This document shows positions 22,963-29,025 of a stretch of DNA of 32,305 nt, piece after piece. Below the pieces are notes generated by a model. The model saw only the letters and a program-made list of their open reading frames with translations. It was not told where the DNA came from and searched no databases. Position numbers and translations under genes: made by a program. This DNA is from a virus. Positions within the stretch are counted from its first letter, which is position 1. The number at the start of each line of letters is the position of its first letter. Where the stretch lies: positions 1 through 32,305 of the IMG/VR virus record IMGVR_UViG_3300007634_000017. One strand, given 5' to 3'.

Positions 22963-23158
22963 ATTTTTCTCCGTAGATTTCACCGAACACTACATCAACT
23001 TCTTGGGCAGTCAGAGTATCGTCAACAACAATACAATCGACATCACCGTTAAGCAATAGAAACTCCATCTTGTTAACAAACACATCCTTCGTGGGGTTGT
23101 AGTAGTAGGTCATGGTGTTCTCAGTCTTATTCTTATAAACGGTCATAGGGAGATCCAT
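22952..23158 (-). CDS. Hypothetical protein of operon E7
   Basis: 68 residues, MDLPMTVYKNKTENTMTYYY. ATG shares a base with the preceding stop (TAATG), with GAGGT ten bases upstream. Beta-rich first half, acidic centre (CIVVDDTLTAQEVDVVFGEI). Family not recognised. Confidence 0.5.
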   Translation of the reverse strand: MDLPMTVYKNKTENTMTYYYNPTKDVFVNKMEFLLLNGDVDCIVVDDTLTAQEVDVVFGEIYGEKYAY

Positions 23159-23376
23159 TACACAGTTACCTCAGTATTGAAGATTTCACGCTCTTGGTAC
23201 ATACCAGTCACCTCGGTACTTTCTTTACGGACAACAACATAGGTATTTTCATACCCATAACTTTCGAGTTGCTGTTGGTAAACGAACGCGGTTTGGCGAT
23301 CATAACATGGGGTGAAGAAACCAGCAAGTGGTTTGTCGGTCTCGGCACATCGAACAACATAGGTAATCTCTGACAT
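23158..23376 (-). CDS. Hypothetical protein, first gene of operon E7
   Basis: 72 residues from ATG 23376 (MSEITYVVRCAETDKPLAGF). A longer in-frame reading starts in the promoter and is rejected. Likely an alpha/beta domain (AFVYQQQLESYGYENTYVVV). Shares the GAGAGAGAAGATT leader. It heads a six-gene overlapping string down to 21941. Confidence 0.55.
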   Translation of the reverse strand: MSEITYVVRCAETDKPLAGFFTPCYDRQTAFVYQQQLESYGYENTYVVVRKESTEVTGMYQEREIFNTEVTV

Positions 23377-23407
23377 AATCTTCTCTCTCTTCTCAATTTG
23401 TACAGCC

Positions 23408-23436
23408 ATTATACTTCTTTTAGAAACAAAAGTCAA
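23408..23436 (-). promoter_or_regulatory. Early sigma70 promoter E7
   Basis: TTGACT-17-TATAAT. From the -35 flank to the leader it is almost identical to E4 (shared TTTCTAAAAGAAGTATAAT), consistent with duplication of a promoter cassette. Confidence 0.85.
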
Positions 23437-23440
23437 GGGC

Positions 23441-23644
23441 CTACGCTAAATTAATTTTAATAACATTTAGATTGGACATGGCATCACTATCGAGAAAGTG
23501 TCTGTCCATAGGTTCAGGGCCGGTGGCAATACTGTAGTAGTCAATACCATCACCTGTAAGGTCTTCATGAACAAACGCTATCTGACCTGAAAGGACACCA
23601 CGAGGAGTGTCCCATTGAATTGTGTCACCAACTGAACCGTACAT
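23441..23644 (-). CDS. Small phage protein, VGDTIQW family (copy A)
   Basis: 67 residues. The stretch VGDTIQWDTPRGVLSGQIAF, VHEDLTGDGIDYYSIATG and FLDSDAMSNLNVIKI aligns with the C-terminal half of the protein encoded at 24049-24429 (VGQTIRW, FIHRDL, SNAMEHLEVENL), so the two are paralogues. Predicted small beta-barrel. ATG overlaps the preceding stop. Confidence 0.65.
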   Translation of the reverse strand: MYGSVGDTIQWDTPRGVLSGQIAFVHEDLTGDGIDYYSIATGPEPMDRHFLDSDAMSNLNVIKINLA

Positions 23645-23943
23645 TATGCTCTCCTCTTACGTGGTTTAAAACCTAGATATTCCATCGCTGCCAGCGGAGA
23701 GGATTCTTCACTCAACTCGATATAATCTTCAACTGAAGTAGTCTTACAAAGGAAGTTAACCCACGACTTCCAAGGTTTAGAACCGTACTTGAATCGCGCA
23801 ATGAAAGTTGGTTGTGGCTTACCGTGCCAAGATGGGTGGCAGTCAGGTCTTGCTACTTCCATGTTGACAGACTTAGTGTGACGACCCTGATACATTAGGT
23901 ACATACCGTCCCAAGTGAATTCTTCTTTGTTGAATCTAGTCAT
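23644..23943 (-). CDS. Conserved phage protein (EFTWDGMYLMY)
   Basis: 99 residues from ATG 23943 (another ATG two codons upstream has the RBS too close). EFTWDGMYLMYQGRH, FIARFKYGSKPWKSWVNFLC and ESSPLAAMEYLGFKPRKRR are a combination I have seen in conserved phage proteins without known function. The C-terminus is basic (RKRRA). First gene of the two-gene unit from E8. Confidence 0.6.
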   Translation of the reverse strand: MTRFNKEEFTWDGMYLMYQGRHTKSVNMEVARPDCHPSWHGKPQPTFIARFKYGSKPWKSWVNFLCKTTSVEDYIELSEESSPLAAMEYLGFKPRKRRA

Positions 23944-23977
23944 AATCATTTACTCTCTTATCTCAATTTGTACAACC

Positions 23978-24006
23978 ATTATACAATACTTCTTTTGAAA
24001 ACACCA
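23978..24006 (-). promoter_or_regulatory. Early sigma70-type promoter E8 (weak -35)
   Basis: TATAAT is perfect, and the leader CTCAATTTGTACAACCATTATA (plus strand reading) is shared with E4 and E7 up to the -10. The -35 position at 17-base spacing reads TGGTGT, a poor match. A perfect inverted repeat lies just upstream (24017-24040). Confidence 0.55.
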
Positions 24007-24016
24007 GTGGTAAACG

Positions 24017-24040
24017 TGACCAACCGAGAAGTGTTGGTCA
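24017..24040 (-). other. Inverted repeat TGACCAAC-N8-GTTGGTCA
   Basis: Eight perfect base pairs around an eight-base loop, in the gap between the stop at 24049 and promoter E8. No T-run follows on the minus strand, so a rho-independent terminator is not well supported; it may be a processing hairpin or an operator just upstream of the weak -35. Confidence 0.5.
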
Positions 24041-24048
24041 TCAGATAT

Positions 24049-24429
24049 TTACGCTACCATTTCCGCGAAACAAATTCCCGTAGATAGGTTCTCTACCTCC
24101 AGATGTTCCATCGCGTTACTGTTTAGTGACACAGTAGTTTTCTCAGTTCGGACAATATAGAAGTCAGCGTTAACTTTTTCAGAAGCAGTCGGAAGGTCAC
24201 GGTGAATAAATGATACAGTACCCTCTTGGGTCTGCAATCCAGTTCTCCAACGAATAGTTTGACCGACTCTAGCAAACTTCGAATGATAGACAATGGTGTC
24301 CATCTTAGCATGAGCGACACATAACGAATTCGGATTCGGGAAAGTATCTTGCGCTTCATACGCTTGCAACTTAGTTGCGTAAGGGCCCGCCTTGCGGAGA
24401 TTGGTACTGATCGTCATAACATAAAACAT
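24049..24429 (-). CDS. Phage protein, VGQTIRW family (copy B)
   Basis: 126 residues from ATG 24429, with GAGGTGAT seven bases upstream; the longer in-frame reading runs through the promoter. The N-terminal ~45 residues (MFYVMTISTNLRKAGPYATK) are unique; the rest (VGQTIRWRTGLQTQEGTVSF, IHRDL, NADFYIVRTEK, SNAMEHLEVENL) is homologous to copy A at 23441. The paralogue pair is separated by one unrelated gene. Function unknown; single-gene transcript from E9. Confidence 0.6.
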   Translation of the reverse strand: MFYVMTISTNLRKAGPYATKLQAYEAQDTFPNPNSLCVAHAKMDTIVYHSKFARVGQTIRWRTGLQTQEGTVSFIHRDLPTASEKVNADFYIVRTEKTTVSLNSNAMEHLEVENLSTGICFAEMVA

Positions 24430-24456
24430 AATATCACCTCTATCTAATAAGTCCCT

Positions 24457-24485
24457 ATTATACTCGCGTTTAAAGCAATAGTCAA
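24457..24485 (-). promoter_or_regulatory. Early sigma70 promoter E9
   Basis: TTGACT-17-TATAAT on the minus strand; spacer and leader differ from the other cassettes and the gene has a classical SD instead of GAGAGAGA. Confidence 0.8.
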
Positions 24486-24557
24486 TACTATTCGCCATTT
24501 ATTTCATGAATAGTCCCTATCCATTCAATTGATATTCGTAGACCAGACCTTTCAAAT

Positions 24558-24565
24558 TATAAATA
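24558..24565 (+). promoter_or_regulatory. T4-type late promoter (plus-strand island 1)
   Basis: Exact TATAAATA, predicted start near 24571, leader of ~31 bases with AGGTG before the ATG at 24602. Confidence 0.8.
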
Positions 24566-24601
24566 TCAGATACACTAATAATAAAAAAAACTAGGTGTAA
24601 T

Positions 24602-25081
24602 ATGATCGACCCTATAACGGCTGTGGCTATGGCGACATCTGCGTTCAAGACTGTTCAAAAAATGGTTGCTATGGGACGTGACGTGGAAGATACCTTTGGC
24701 CAGATGGGCAAGTGGTACTCAGCCGTGTCAGATTTCAACGAAGCTAAACGCAGAGCATTAAATCCTCCACTATTTCGAAAATTGGTAGATAGGACATCAG
24801 TAGAAGAAGAAGCTCTCAACACACTCATCCAAGAGAAAAAGATTCAGCAACAAGAAGCTGAACTAAGAAGTCTGTTAACTTACGCATATGGCCCATCTGG
24901 TTATCAAGAACTTATCGAGATGCGTAGAAAGATTCGCGAACAACGAGAAAAGACGATCTATGCTCAGGAACGTAAACGAAAGAATCTTATTAGTAACACG
25001 ATAAACATTTCAATGATAGGTGCTCTTGGGTACTTCCTATATCTTTTAATTTCTTTCATGTACAGTATCTGGCCACAATGA
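24602..25081 (+). CDS. Conserved T4-like phage protein, tail-anchored membrane protein
   Basis: 159 residues. N-terminal part MIDPITAVAMATSAFKTVQK, GRDVEDTFGQMGKWYSAVSD, then a long charged helix (EEEALNTLIQEKKIQQQEAE) and YGPSGYQELIEMRRKIREQR, matching a family common in marine T4-like phages with no established role. The C-terminus is a single transmembrane span (INISMIGALGYFLYLLISFM). Late expression and the membrane anchor suggest lysis, envelope association or particle assembly. It overlaps the next gene by ATGA. Confidence 0.68.
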   Translation: MIDPITAVAMATSAFKTVQKMVAMGRDVEDTFGQMGKWYSAVSDFNEAKRRALNPPLFRKLVDRTSVEEEALNTLIQEKKIQQQEAELRSLLTYAYGPSGYQELIEMRRKIREQREKTIYAQERKRKNLISNTINISMIGALGYFLYLLISFMYSIWPQ

Positions 25082-25284
25082 TACACGCATTCGTTCTGAC
25101 AGTGATGTTAAAGGGAGTCATCGTATCTAATGATATGTACTTCGCTAGCATTAATGTGTGTCAAGAATATGCTCATGCTATAGTACACGGAAAACATACG
25201 AACGTCCATCATAACAATATGGTGGGCGCTTACTGTATACCGACCAAAGTCGATCCATCGACAATTACTCTCTACGTCAAGTAA
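25078..25284 (+). CDS. Small exported Cys-containing protein
   Basis: 68 residues, MIHAFVLTVMLKGVIVSNDM. The first ~16 residues are a hydrophobic export-like segment. Two cysteines (C28, C53) may bridge in the periplasm. Similar short proteins (signal plus a Cys pair near the end, AYC...P) follow the preceding gene's homologues in marine phages as far as I recall. A spanin- or lysis-accessory role is possible, unproved. Its stop abuts the stop of the converging zincin gene with no gap. Confidence 0.6.
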   Translation: MIHAFVLTVMLKGVIVSNDMYFASINVCQEYAHAIVHGKHTNVHHNNMVGAYCIPTKVDPSTITLYVK

Positions 25285-25695
25285 TTAATCCATCATTTCA
25301 AAAGGGAAACAATCGAGGAACAGTTCACGTTCTAGACGATACGCTTCTTTCTCCCATGGCTGGTTGGTGTAAGCATAGTTGTCAGCGTTACGACCTTTCC
25401 ATTTCCAGACACCGACAGCAGTCAACTCACCGCGAAGGAACTGGCGAGCGTGAACCATCTCATGAGCGAGTGCCTGCATTTGTTTTAGGAATGACTGGTC
25501 ACGTCTAGCGATCTGGATTTCAGCATAGTCCACGTCACCTTCACATAGACCTTGCGCAGAGTTATCAAGTTGAGTCTTGAACTTGATAGTGACCATTCGC
25601 GAAGTGAATCGGTGAATCTTCAACGCACCCATAAGACGGGCGACGTACTCTTCAACGATCTCTGGTTTGGCGTGACGACCTTCAATACTATACAT
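25285..25695 (-). CDS. HEMVH zinc metallopeptidase-like protein 2
   Basis: 136 residues. LAHEMVHARQFLRGEL provides HExxH (residues 78-82) and QPWEKEAYRLERELF (112-126) the third-ligand glutamate. The order and spacing (HEMVHA-x-Q ... PWE-x-EAY-x-x-ERE) matches zincin 1 at 21171-21620, so they are paralogues diverged elsewhere. Single-gene unit from promoter E10 with the shared early leader. Substrate unknown. Confidence 0.75.
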   Translation of the reverse strand: MYSIEGRHAKPEIVEEYVARLMGALKIHRFTSRMVTIKFKTQLDNSAQGLCEGDVDYAEIQIARRDQSFLKQMQALAHEMVHARQFLRGELTAVGVWKWKGRNADNYAYTNQPWEKEAYRLERELFLDCFPFEMMD

Positions 25696-25723
25696 AACGA
25701 CTCTCTCAATCAGTTAGGTAGCT

Positions 25724-25752
25724 ATTATACCACCACTAACTACATTATACAA
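25724..25752 (-). promoter_or_regulatory. Early sigma70-type promoter E10
   Basis: TTGTAT-17-TATAAT on the minus strand; leader TAGCTACCTAACTGATTGAG as in E2/E6. A second TATAAT overlaps the -35 (25744-25749). Confidence 0.7.
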
Positions 25753-25806
25753 CCCCAAAATCATCTTTTTTTAGAACTATTTGGAATATAGTGTAGTGTT
25801 TTATGA

Positions 25807-26103
25807 TCATCTGCGCATATTGGCGTGGTCTTTCGCCTCTTGAGCGTCAATTATGGGTACCGCATTACTCTTGTGCATAGTACTGATACCTTTGACTAGA
25901 GTACCGGTGTAGTTCATTCTTTCTTTCTTTTGGGTATCATGGATACCACTATCGAGGGATTTATAAACCGGAGTGTCCCTTCGGTAAGGTTCTGACCTCA
26001 CTTCCATCGGTTCGAACTTAATAGGAGTCTTCTTCTTAGTTGTCCATGCGTTGTATTTCTTCTTTCGACCAGAAGCATATGTTCTCATATTACCGTGCAT
26101 CAT
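25807..26103 (-). CDS. Conserved marine T4-like phage protein (MHKSNAVP family)
   Basis: 98 residues from ATG 26103 (ATG-ATG pair; GTGAGG nine bases upstream). Basic N-terminus (RTYASGRKKKYNAWTTKKKT) and a strongly conserved C-terminal block (NYTGTLVKGISTMHKSNAVP, then DAQEAKDHANMRR) that I recognise from many T4-like marine phages, function unknown. Its promoter E11 is the best sigma70 match in the window. Confidence 0.75.
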   Translation of the reverse strand: MMHGNMRTYASGRKKKYNAWTTKKKTPIKFEPMEVRSEPYRRDTPVYKSLDSGIHDTQKKERMNYTGTLVKGISTMHKSNAVPIIDAQEAKDHANMRR

Positions 26104-26176
26104 AAAAAACCTCACTTACTGTAACTACTAAATACATGTAACAGTGCTATACTATCCAACCCTGTTTGGAATAGAG

Positions 26177-26205
26177 ATTATAACACACAAATAAGCTTCT
26201 GTCAA
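26177..26205 (-). promoter_or_regulatory. Early sigma70 promoter E11
   Basis: TTGACA-17-TATAAT, perfect consensus, minus strand. Leader of ~65 bases, longer than other early leaders, containing the small inverted repeat TCCAAACAGGGTTGGA (26155-26170). Confidence 0.88.
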
Positions 26206-26216
26206 ATTTATTTGAG

Positions 26217-26224
26217 TATAAATA
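26217..26224 (+). promoter_or_regulatory. T4-type late promoter (plus-strand island 2), possibly leaderless
   Basis: Exact TATAAATA, with its last A only five bases before the ATG at 26230. With T4 spacing (+1 six bases after the box) transcription would begin at the A of the ATG. Confidence 0.7.
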
Positions 26225-26229
26225 ACACC

Positions 26230-26496
26230 ATGAAAGATTATAACTTCGATTTCGGGTTTACTGCTGTAGATGAGACTGAACTAGATGCTGTTCAGGAGGC
26301 ACTCTGTGCCGCCAATGAGAATTCTACGACGGCCAGTGAACTCGAACAACGTTTAGACAATCTGTACAATGCGGTTCAACCACTACTATCTAACCTAAAG
26401 AAGAATCCTGAAAAGGAGTATATCTTATGGCCGAACCGTCTTGATAAGATTGAAGAATTTGAAACCCACATTCAAAACATTTACATAGGACACTAA
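26230..26496 (+). CDS. Conserved T4-like phage protein (KNPEKEYILWPNR)
   Basis: 88 residues from ATG 26230; a TTG at 26212 is upstream of and across the late promoter and was rejected. MKDYNFDFGFTAVDETELDA then LDNLYNAVQPLLSNLKKNPE and KEYILWPNRLDKIEEF: the last part is a motif seen in marine T4-like phages, function unknown. Predicted helical. There is no Shine-Dalgarno before the ATG, consistent with a leaderless transcript. Four bases separate it from the next gene. Confidence 0.7.
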   Translation: MKDYNFDFGFTAVDETELDAVQEALCAANENSTTASELEQRLDNLYNAVQPLLSNLKKNPEKEYILWPNRLDKIEEFETHIQNIYIGH

Positions 26497-26500
26497 CCCA

Positions 26501-27364
26501 ATGTTTTACAGCCCAAAAAAAGAACTCATCCTCCGTGACTTGAATGAAGATGGTTCAGCGTTTTATCAATTTGTATATGGTGGGGAAAAGGAATCACTTG
26601 CCCTTGAATTGAGCACTCAGTTAAAAACTATTCTTCACGAAGACGGAAAATATTTGGCATACCAGAACTCGGATGTGAACACAATAGAAGAAGTTCTCAA
26701 TCGAGTACCAATGTTTCTTAACATGTTAAAGCATCGCGGATACAAAAATATCCTATATGTGGGCCATTTCAACGACGGTCAAACTAGCTGGATTCTAGAC
26801 GAGTATGCTGACCGTACATTGGATGTGTTGCCTCCAGAACGTTCAGGACTGGGTTCTCAGATTGATCCTAATATCATCGTCCAGTTCCTACCATTGTTAC
26901 ACAAAGCATTCAACTACCGTGGGGGCTTTAAAGTAGCACGACCAACTCGACCACAGCACCGTGGCTTACTTTATTCCTTGTATGGTCTGAATGGTCTTCG
27001 AGGCCATATGGTTCAGGCATCTAGTCAGTACAGTCATGGTAACTTGGATTGGACTGTTGAGTCTACAGAAGAGAAATTTGATGCTGTAGTATTCTTAGGT
27101 TGTCCTAAGTATGATAACAGGGCGTTCTCTTTCAGAGAAGTATATGACCAATTTGCGCAATACTGTACTCCAGACTTTGAACTAGTCGACTTGTACTATG
27201 GTGCACCCGACGCTGGTAAGTGGGTAGGTGGTGAGAAGAAATCAACTGTTTCAGACATCGACGTAGCATTCACTACTCGTTCTCAATGGGATTCAGAAAT
27301 TAAAGATGGTGGGGGTCGACCAGAAGAGGTCGAGAACTTCCGTCGTATGCTAACCGTATTTTAA
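26501..27364 (+). CDS. Unknown protein of 287 residues, late
   Basis: No family recognised. N-terminal alpha/beta part (MFYSPKKELILRDLNEDGSA), a region with KHRGYKNILYVGHFNDGQTS, a His/Arg-rich centre (FKVARPTRPQHRGLLYSLYG), then an alternating alpha/beta part with FDAVVFLGCPKYDNRAFSFR and DFELVDLYYGAPDAG. NILYVG and AVVFLG are strand-loop patterns of Rossmann-like folds, so a nucleotide-binding or methyltransferase-like fold is possible, but no motif is diagnostic. Cotranscribed with the 88-residue gene and closed by a strong terminator. Confidence 0.6.
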   Translation: MFYSPKKELILRDLNEDGSAFYQFVYGGEKESLALELSTQLKTILHEDGKYLAYQNSDVNTIEEVLNRVPMFLNMLKHRGYKNILYVGHFNDGQTSWILDEYADRTLDVLPPERSGLGSQIDPNIIVQFLPLLHKAFNYRGGFKVARPTRPQHRGLLYSLYGLNGLRGHMVQASSQYSHGNLDWTVESTEEKFDAVVFLGCPKYDNRAFSFREVYDQFAQYCTPDFELVDLYYGAPDAGKWVGGEKKSTVSDIDVAFTTRSQWDSEIKDGGGRPEEVENFRRMLTVF

Positions 27365-27385
27365 GAATATCCCCGGCAAGGATAG

Positions 27386-27412
27386 GGGGAGCATTGCGCT
27401 CCCCTTTTTTTT
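27386..27412 (+). terminator. Rho-independent terminator of island 2
   Basis: Stem GGGGAGC (27386-27392) pairs with GCTCCCC (27398-27404), loop ATTGC, followed by eight T (27405-27412). It lies 21 bases after the stop of the 287-residue gene; its T-run overlaps the last codon of the converging small gene. Confidence 0.85.
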
Positions 27413-27566
27413 ATATCAGTAGTAATATAATTCCGGCGATACCACACCATATCAAAACATTAGGGTAAATCGTCCAGCACATTTTGAAATCACGTGCGGT
27501 TATCAACACAAATTCTTTTACTTTTGGTGCGTACTCTTCATATAATTCTTTTAGTTTGTCCTTCAT
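27411..27566 (-). CDS. Small membrane protein (51 residues)
   Basis: 51 residues: MKDKLKELYEEYAPKVKEFV, then LITARDFKMCWTIYPNVL and IWCGIAGIILLLI. AGGAG eight bases before ATG 27566, start overlapping the preceding stop by ATGA. Amphipathic charged helix followed by a C-terminal transmembrane segment, like small phage membrane or lysis-timing proteins; role unknown. Confidence 0.65.
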   Translation of the reverse strand: MKDKLKELYEEYAPKVKEFVLITARDFKMCWTIYPNVLIWCGIAGIILLLI

Positions 27567-28195
27567 AGTTTTTCTCCTACGACAACAGTAACATTGGTGG
27601 GTTTGATGAATTTTAACTTATCATGGCTATGATACACGAAAAACTCTGTTTTGTCAAACTCTTGGAAGAACTTTTGCCAAATAGGTCTCCAGTTACTTGC
27701 CATGCGGTGTACGTTCAGTGCGCTTCTATCACTCTGTAAGAAGTTATCAGTAAAACTGTCTAGGTTCATATCAAACATAGAGTCAAACCCGTACATGTGA
27801 ACTTCCTTCGCCTGCATAACACGACACGCATAGTCTACCGCCATATGACCGCACGAATAGTTTGTGGCAGCATCTTCTAGTTTCTGACCCCTAAGTTGTG
27901 CGTACGTTGGTATGTAGGTGTGAAAACCCTTGATGTTCTGGGCATACTTCATGTAGAATGTGGGATTCTTTTCCATCCACCGACGAGGTCGCGTCCCTAG
28001 AATCCAGTCGTACATATCTAATTGTACTGACTGATCTTGTAGCGCAGTCATCATTTTGAAGTCTACCATACAAGAACCATAGACTTCTTCTTTATCTAGT
28101 GACATAGGGGGCATGTTACATACCAACAGCAGACCACTAGACCCACGTTCGAACATGGTTGCGTGATCTCCGTTACCTAAGACGTTAACTTTCAT
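27563..28195 (-). CDS. Glycosyltransferase-like (GT29/DUF115 fold) protein
   Basis: 210 residues. The motif SSGLLLVCNMPP near residue 20 and YSCGHMAVDYACRVMQAKEV-HMYGFD-SMFD near 113-140 resemble the sialyltransferase-type (GT29/GT42, DUF115) pattern of nucleotide-sugar pocket followed by GFD. Not a perfect family match, so it could be a related fold without transferase activity. Together with the two other putative glycosyltransferases nearby, it may modify phage proteins, host lipopolysaccharide or phage DNA. Starts six bases after the stop of the following nuclease gene (reading leftwards). Confidence 0.5.
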   Translation of the reverse strand: MKVNVLGNGDHATMFERGSSGLLLVCNMPPMSLDKEEVYGSCMVDFKMMTALQDQSVQLDMYDWILGTRPRRWMEKNPTFYMKYAQNIKGFHTYIPTYAQLRGQKLEDAATNYSCGHMAVDYACRVMQAKEVHMYGFDSMFDMNLDSFTDNFLQSDRSALNVHRMASNWRPIWQKFFQEFDKTEFFVYHSHDKLKFIKPTNVTVVVGEKL

Positions 28196-28204
28196 TTCAA
28201 TATC

Positions 28205-28540
28205 CTACAGAATGTATTCTTTAGCGTGGTTTTCTTTAATCATGAGTTGATTGAGGTTTACTCCTTCGACCTCAATCTCTCCTAGTATACGTCCATACTT
28301 ACCCGTCTTATGGGTTGTTAGTTTGACTTGTGTCCCTACTGGGGCATGTTCTTCGGCGAATCGTGCGGCCTCTTTCCCAAGAGACTTTTCGGCAAGATCT
28401 CTAGTGCGAGACTCAGGAGCATCAATACCCCATAAACGAATACGCTGATTACCATAAACAAGACCGAACCCAAGATCAATGTCAACGTCAACAGTGTCGC
28501 CATCAACCCATCTTTTAATTGTTGCGATATACACATACAT
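28205..28540 (-). CDS. Staphylococcal nuclease-like (SNase) protein
   Basis: 111 residues. VDGDTVDVDID supplies the calcium-site aspartates; RIRLWGIDAPES (R33-S44) holds the catalytic R35, D40 and E43; KYGRILGEI holds R84, equivalent of SNase R87. All catalytic residues are intact. There is no signal peptide, so it probably acts in the cytoplasm or after lysis, degrading nucleic acid to recycle nucleotides. Its start shares a base with the stop of the holin gene (TAATG), a nuclease-plus-holin pair. Confidence 0.9.
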   Translation of the reverse strand: MYVYIATIKRWVDGDTVDVDIDLGFGLVYGNQRIRLWGIDAPESRTRDLAEKSLGKEAARFAEEHAPVGTQVKLTTHKTGKYGRILGEIEVEGVNLNQLMIKENHAKEYIL

Positions 28541-29013
28541 TATTTTCTAAAACCTCGTGACTTGTCTAACGCACGTGAACCAAACCAAAACGAGATGATA
28601 GCGGCAAAGATTGCTTTAGTGTCATCGTCCCATAGTATAGCTATTGCGTTATTAAAGTCAACACCGTCCTCGGCGTTCATTGCGTTCATTAAGAGAGTAA
28701 CCTCAATAACAGCAAAAAGTCCAAAGAAACTATATGTGATTATAGGGCGTACCGACTTCTGTAGTCCGGCGATGAACCCTGTACCTTGGTTGATTGAGAT
28801 GTCATGTTCGATTAGTCGGGCATGCTCTTTATCTGCCGCCTGCGTCTCAAACATTTTCATATCGTGGTCGAATCCGGCAGCACGTAGTTCAGCCATCTTC
28901 TCCATCTTCTTTAATTCAAATTCGTTGTCTCTTTTAGACTTGAAGTGATCCGTTACCGCAGGGACAAGGGAACCCGTCAAACCTAATAGTGAACCTAATA
29001 ATCCGCTTAACAT
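28540..29013 (-). CDS. Holin, 3TM gene-transfer-agent type
   Basis: 157 residues. N-terminal hydrophobic/Gly-rich helix (LLGSLLGLTGSLVPA), a central charged cytoplasmic helical stretch (KSKRDNEFELKKMEKMAELR), then two membrane segments (PIITYSFFGLFAVIEVTLLM and FAAIISFWFGSRAL). This order and the RP-x-x-x-Y-x-F-x-G and FGSRA motifs match the 3TM holin family used by phages and gene transfer agents. It permeabilises the cytoplasmic membrane to time lysis. RBS AGGAGAATAAT. A TATAAATA lies 161 bases upstream within the preceding gene. Confidence 0.8.
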   Translation of the reverse strand: MLSGLLGSLLGLTGSLVPAVTDHFKSKRDNEFELKKMEKMAELRAAGFDHDMKMFETQAADKEHARLIEHDISINQGTGFIAGLQKSVRPIITYSFFGLFAVIEVTLLMNAMNAEDGVDFNNAIAILWDDDTKAIFAAIISFWFGSRALDKSRGFRK

Positions 29014-29025
29014 TATATTATTCTC

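Noticed and set aside
26212-26229. TTG start for the 88-residue late protein
   Set aside because: The codons lie on the TATAAATA box itself.
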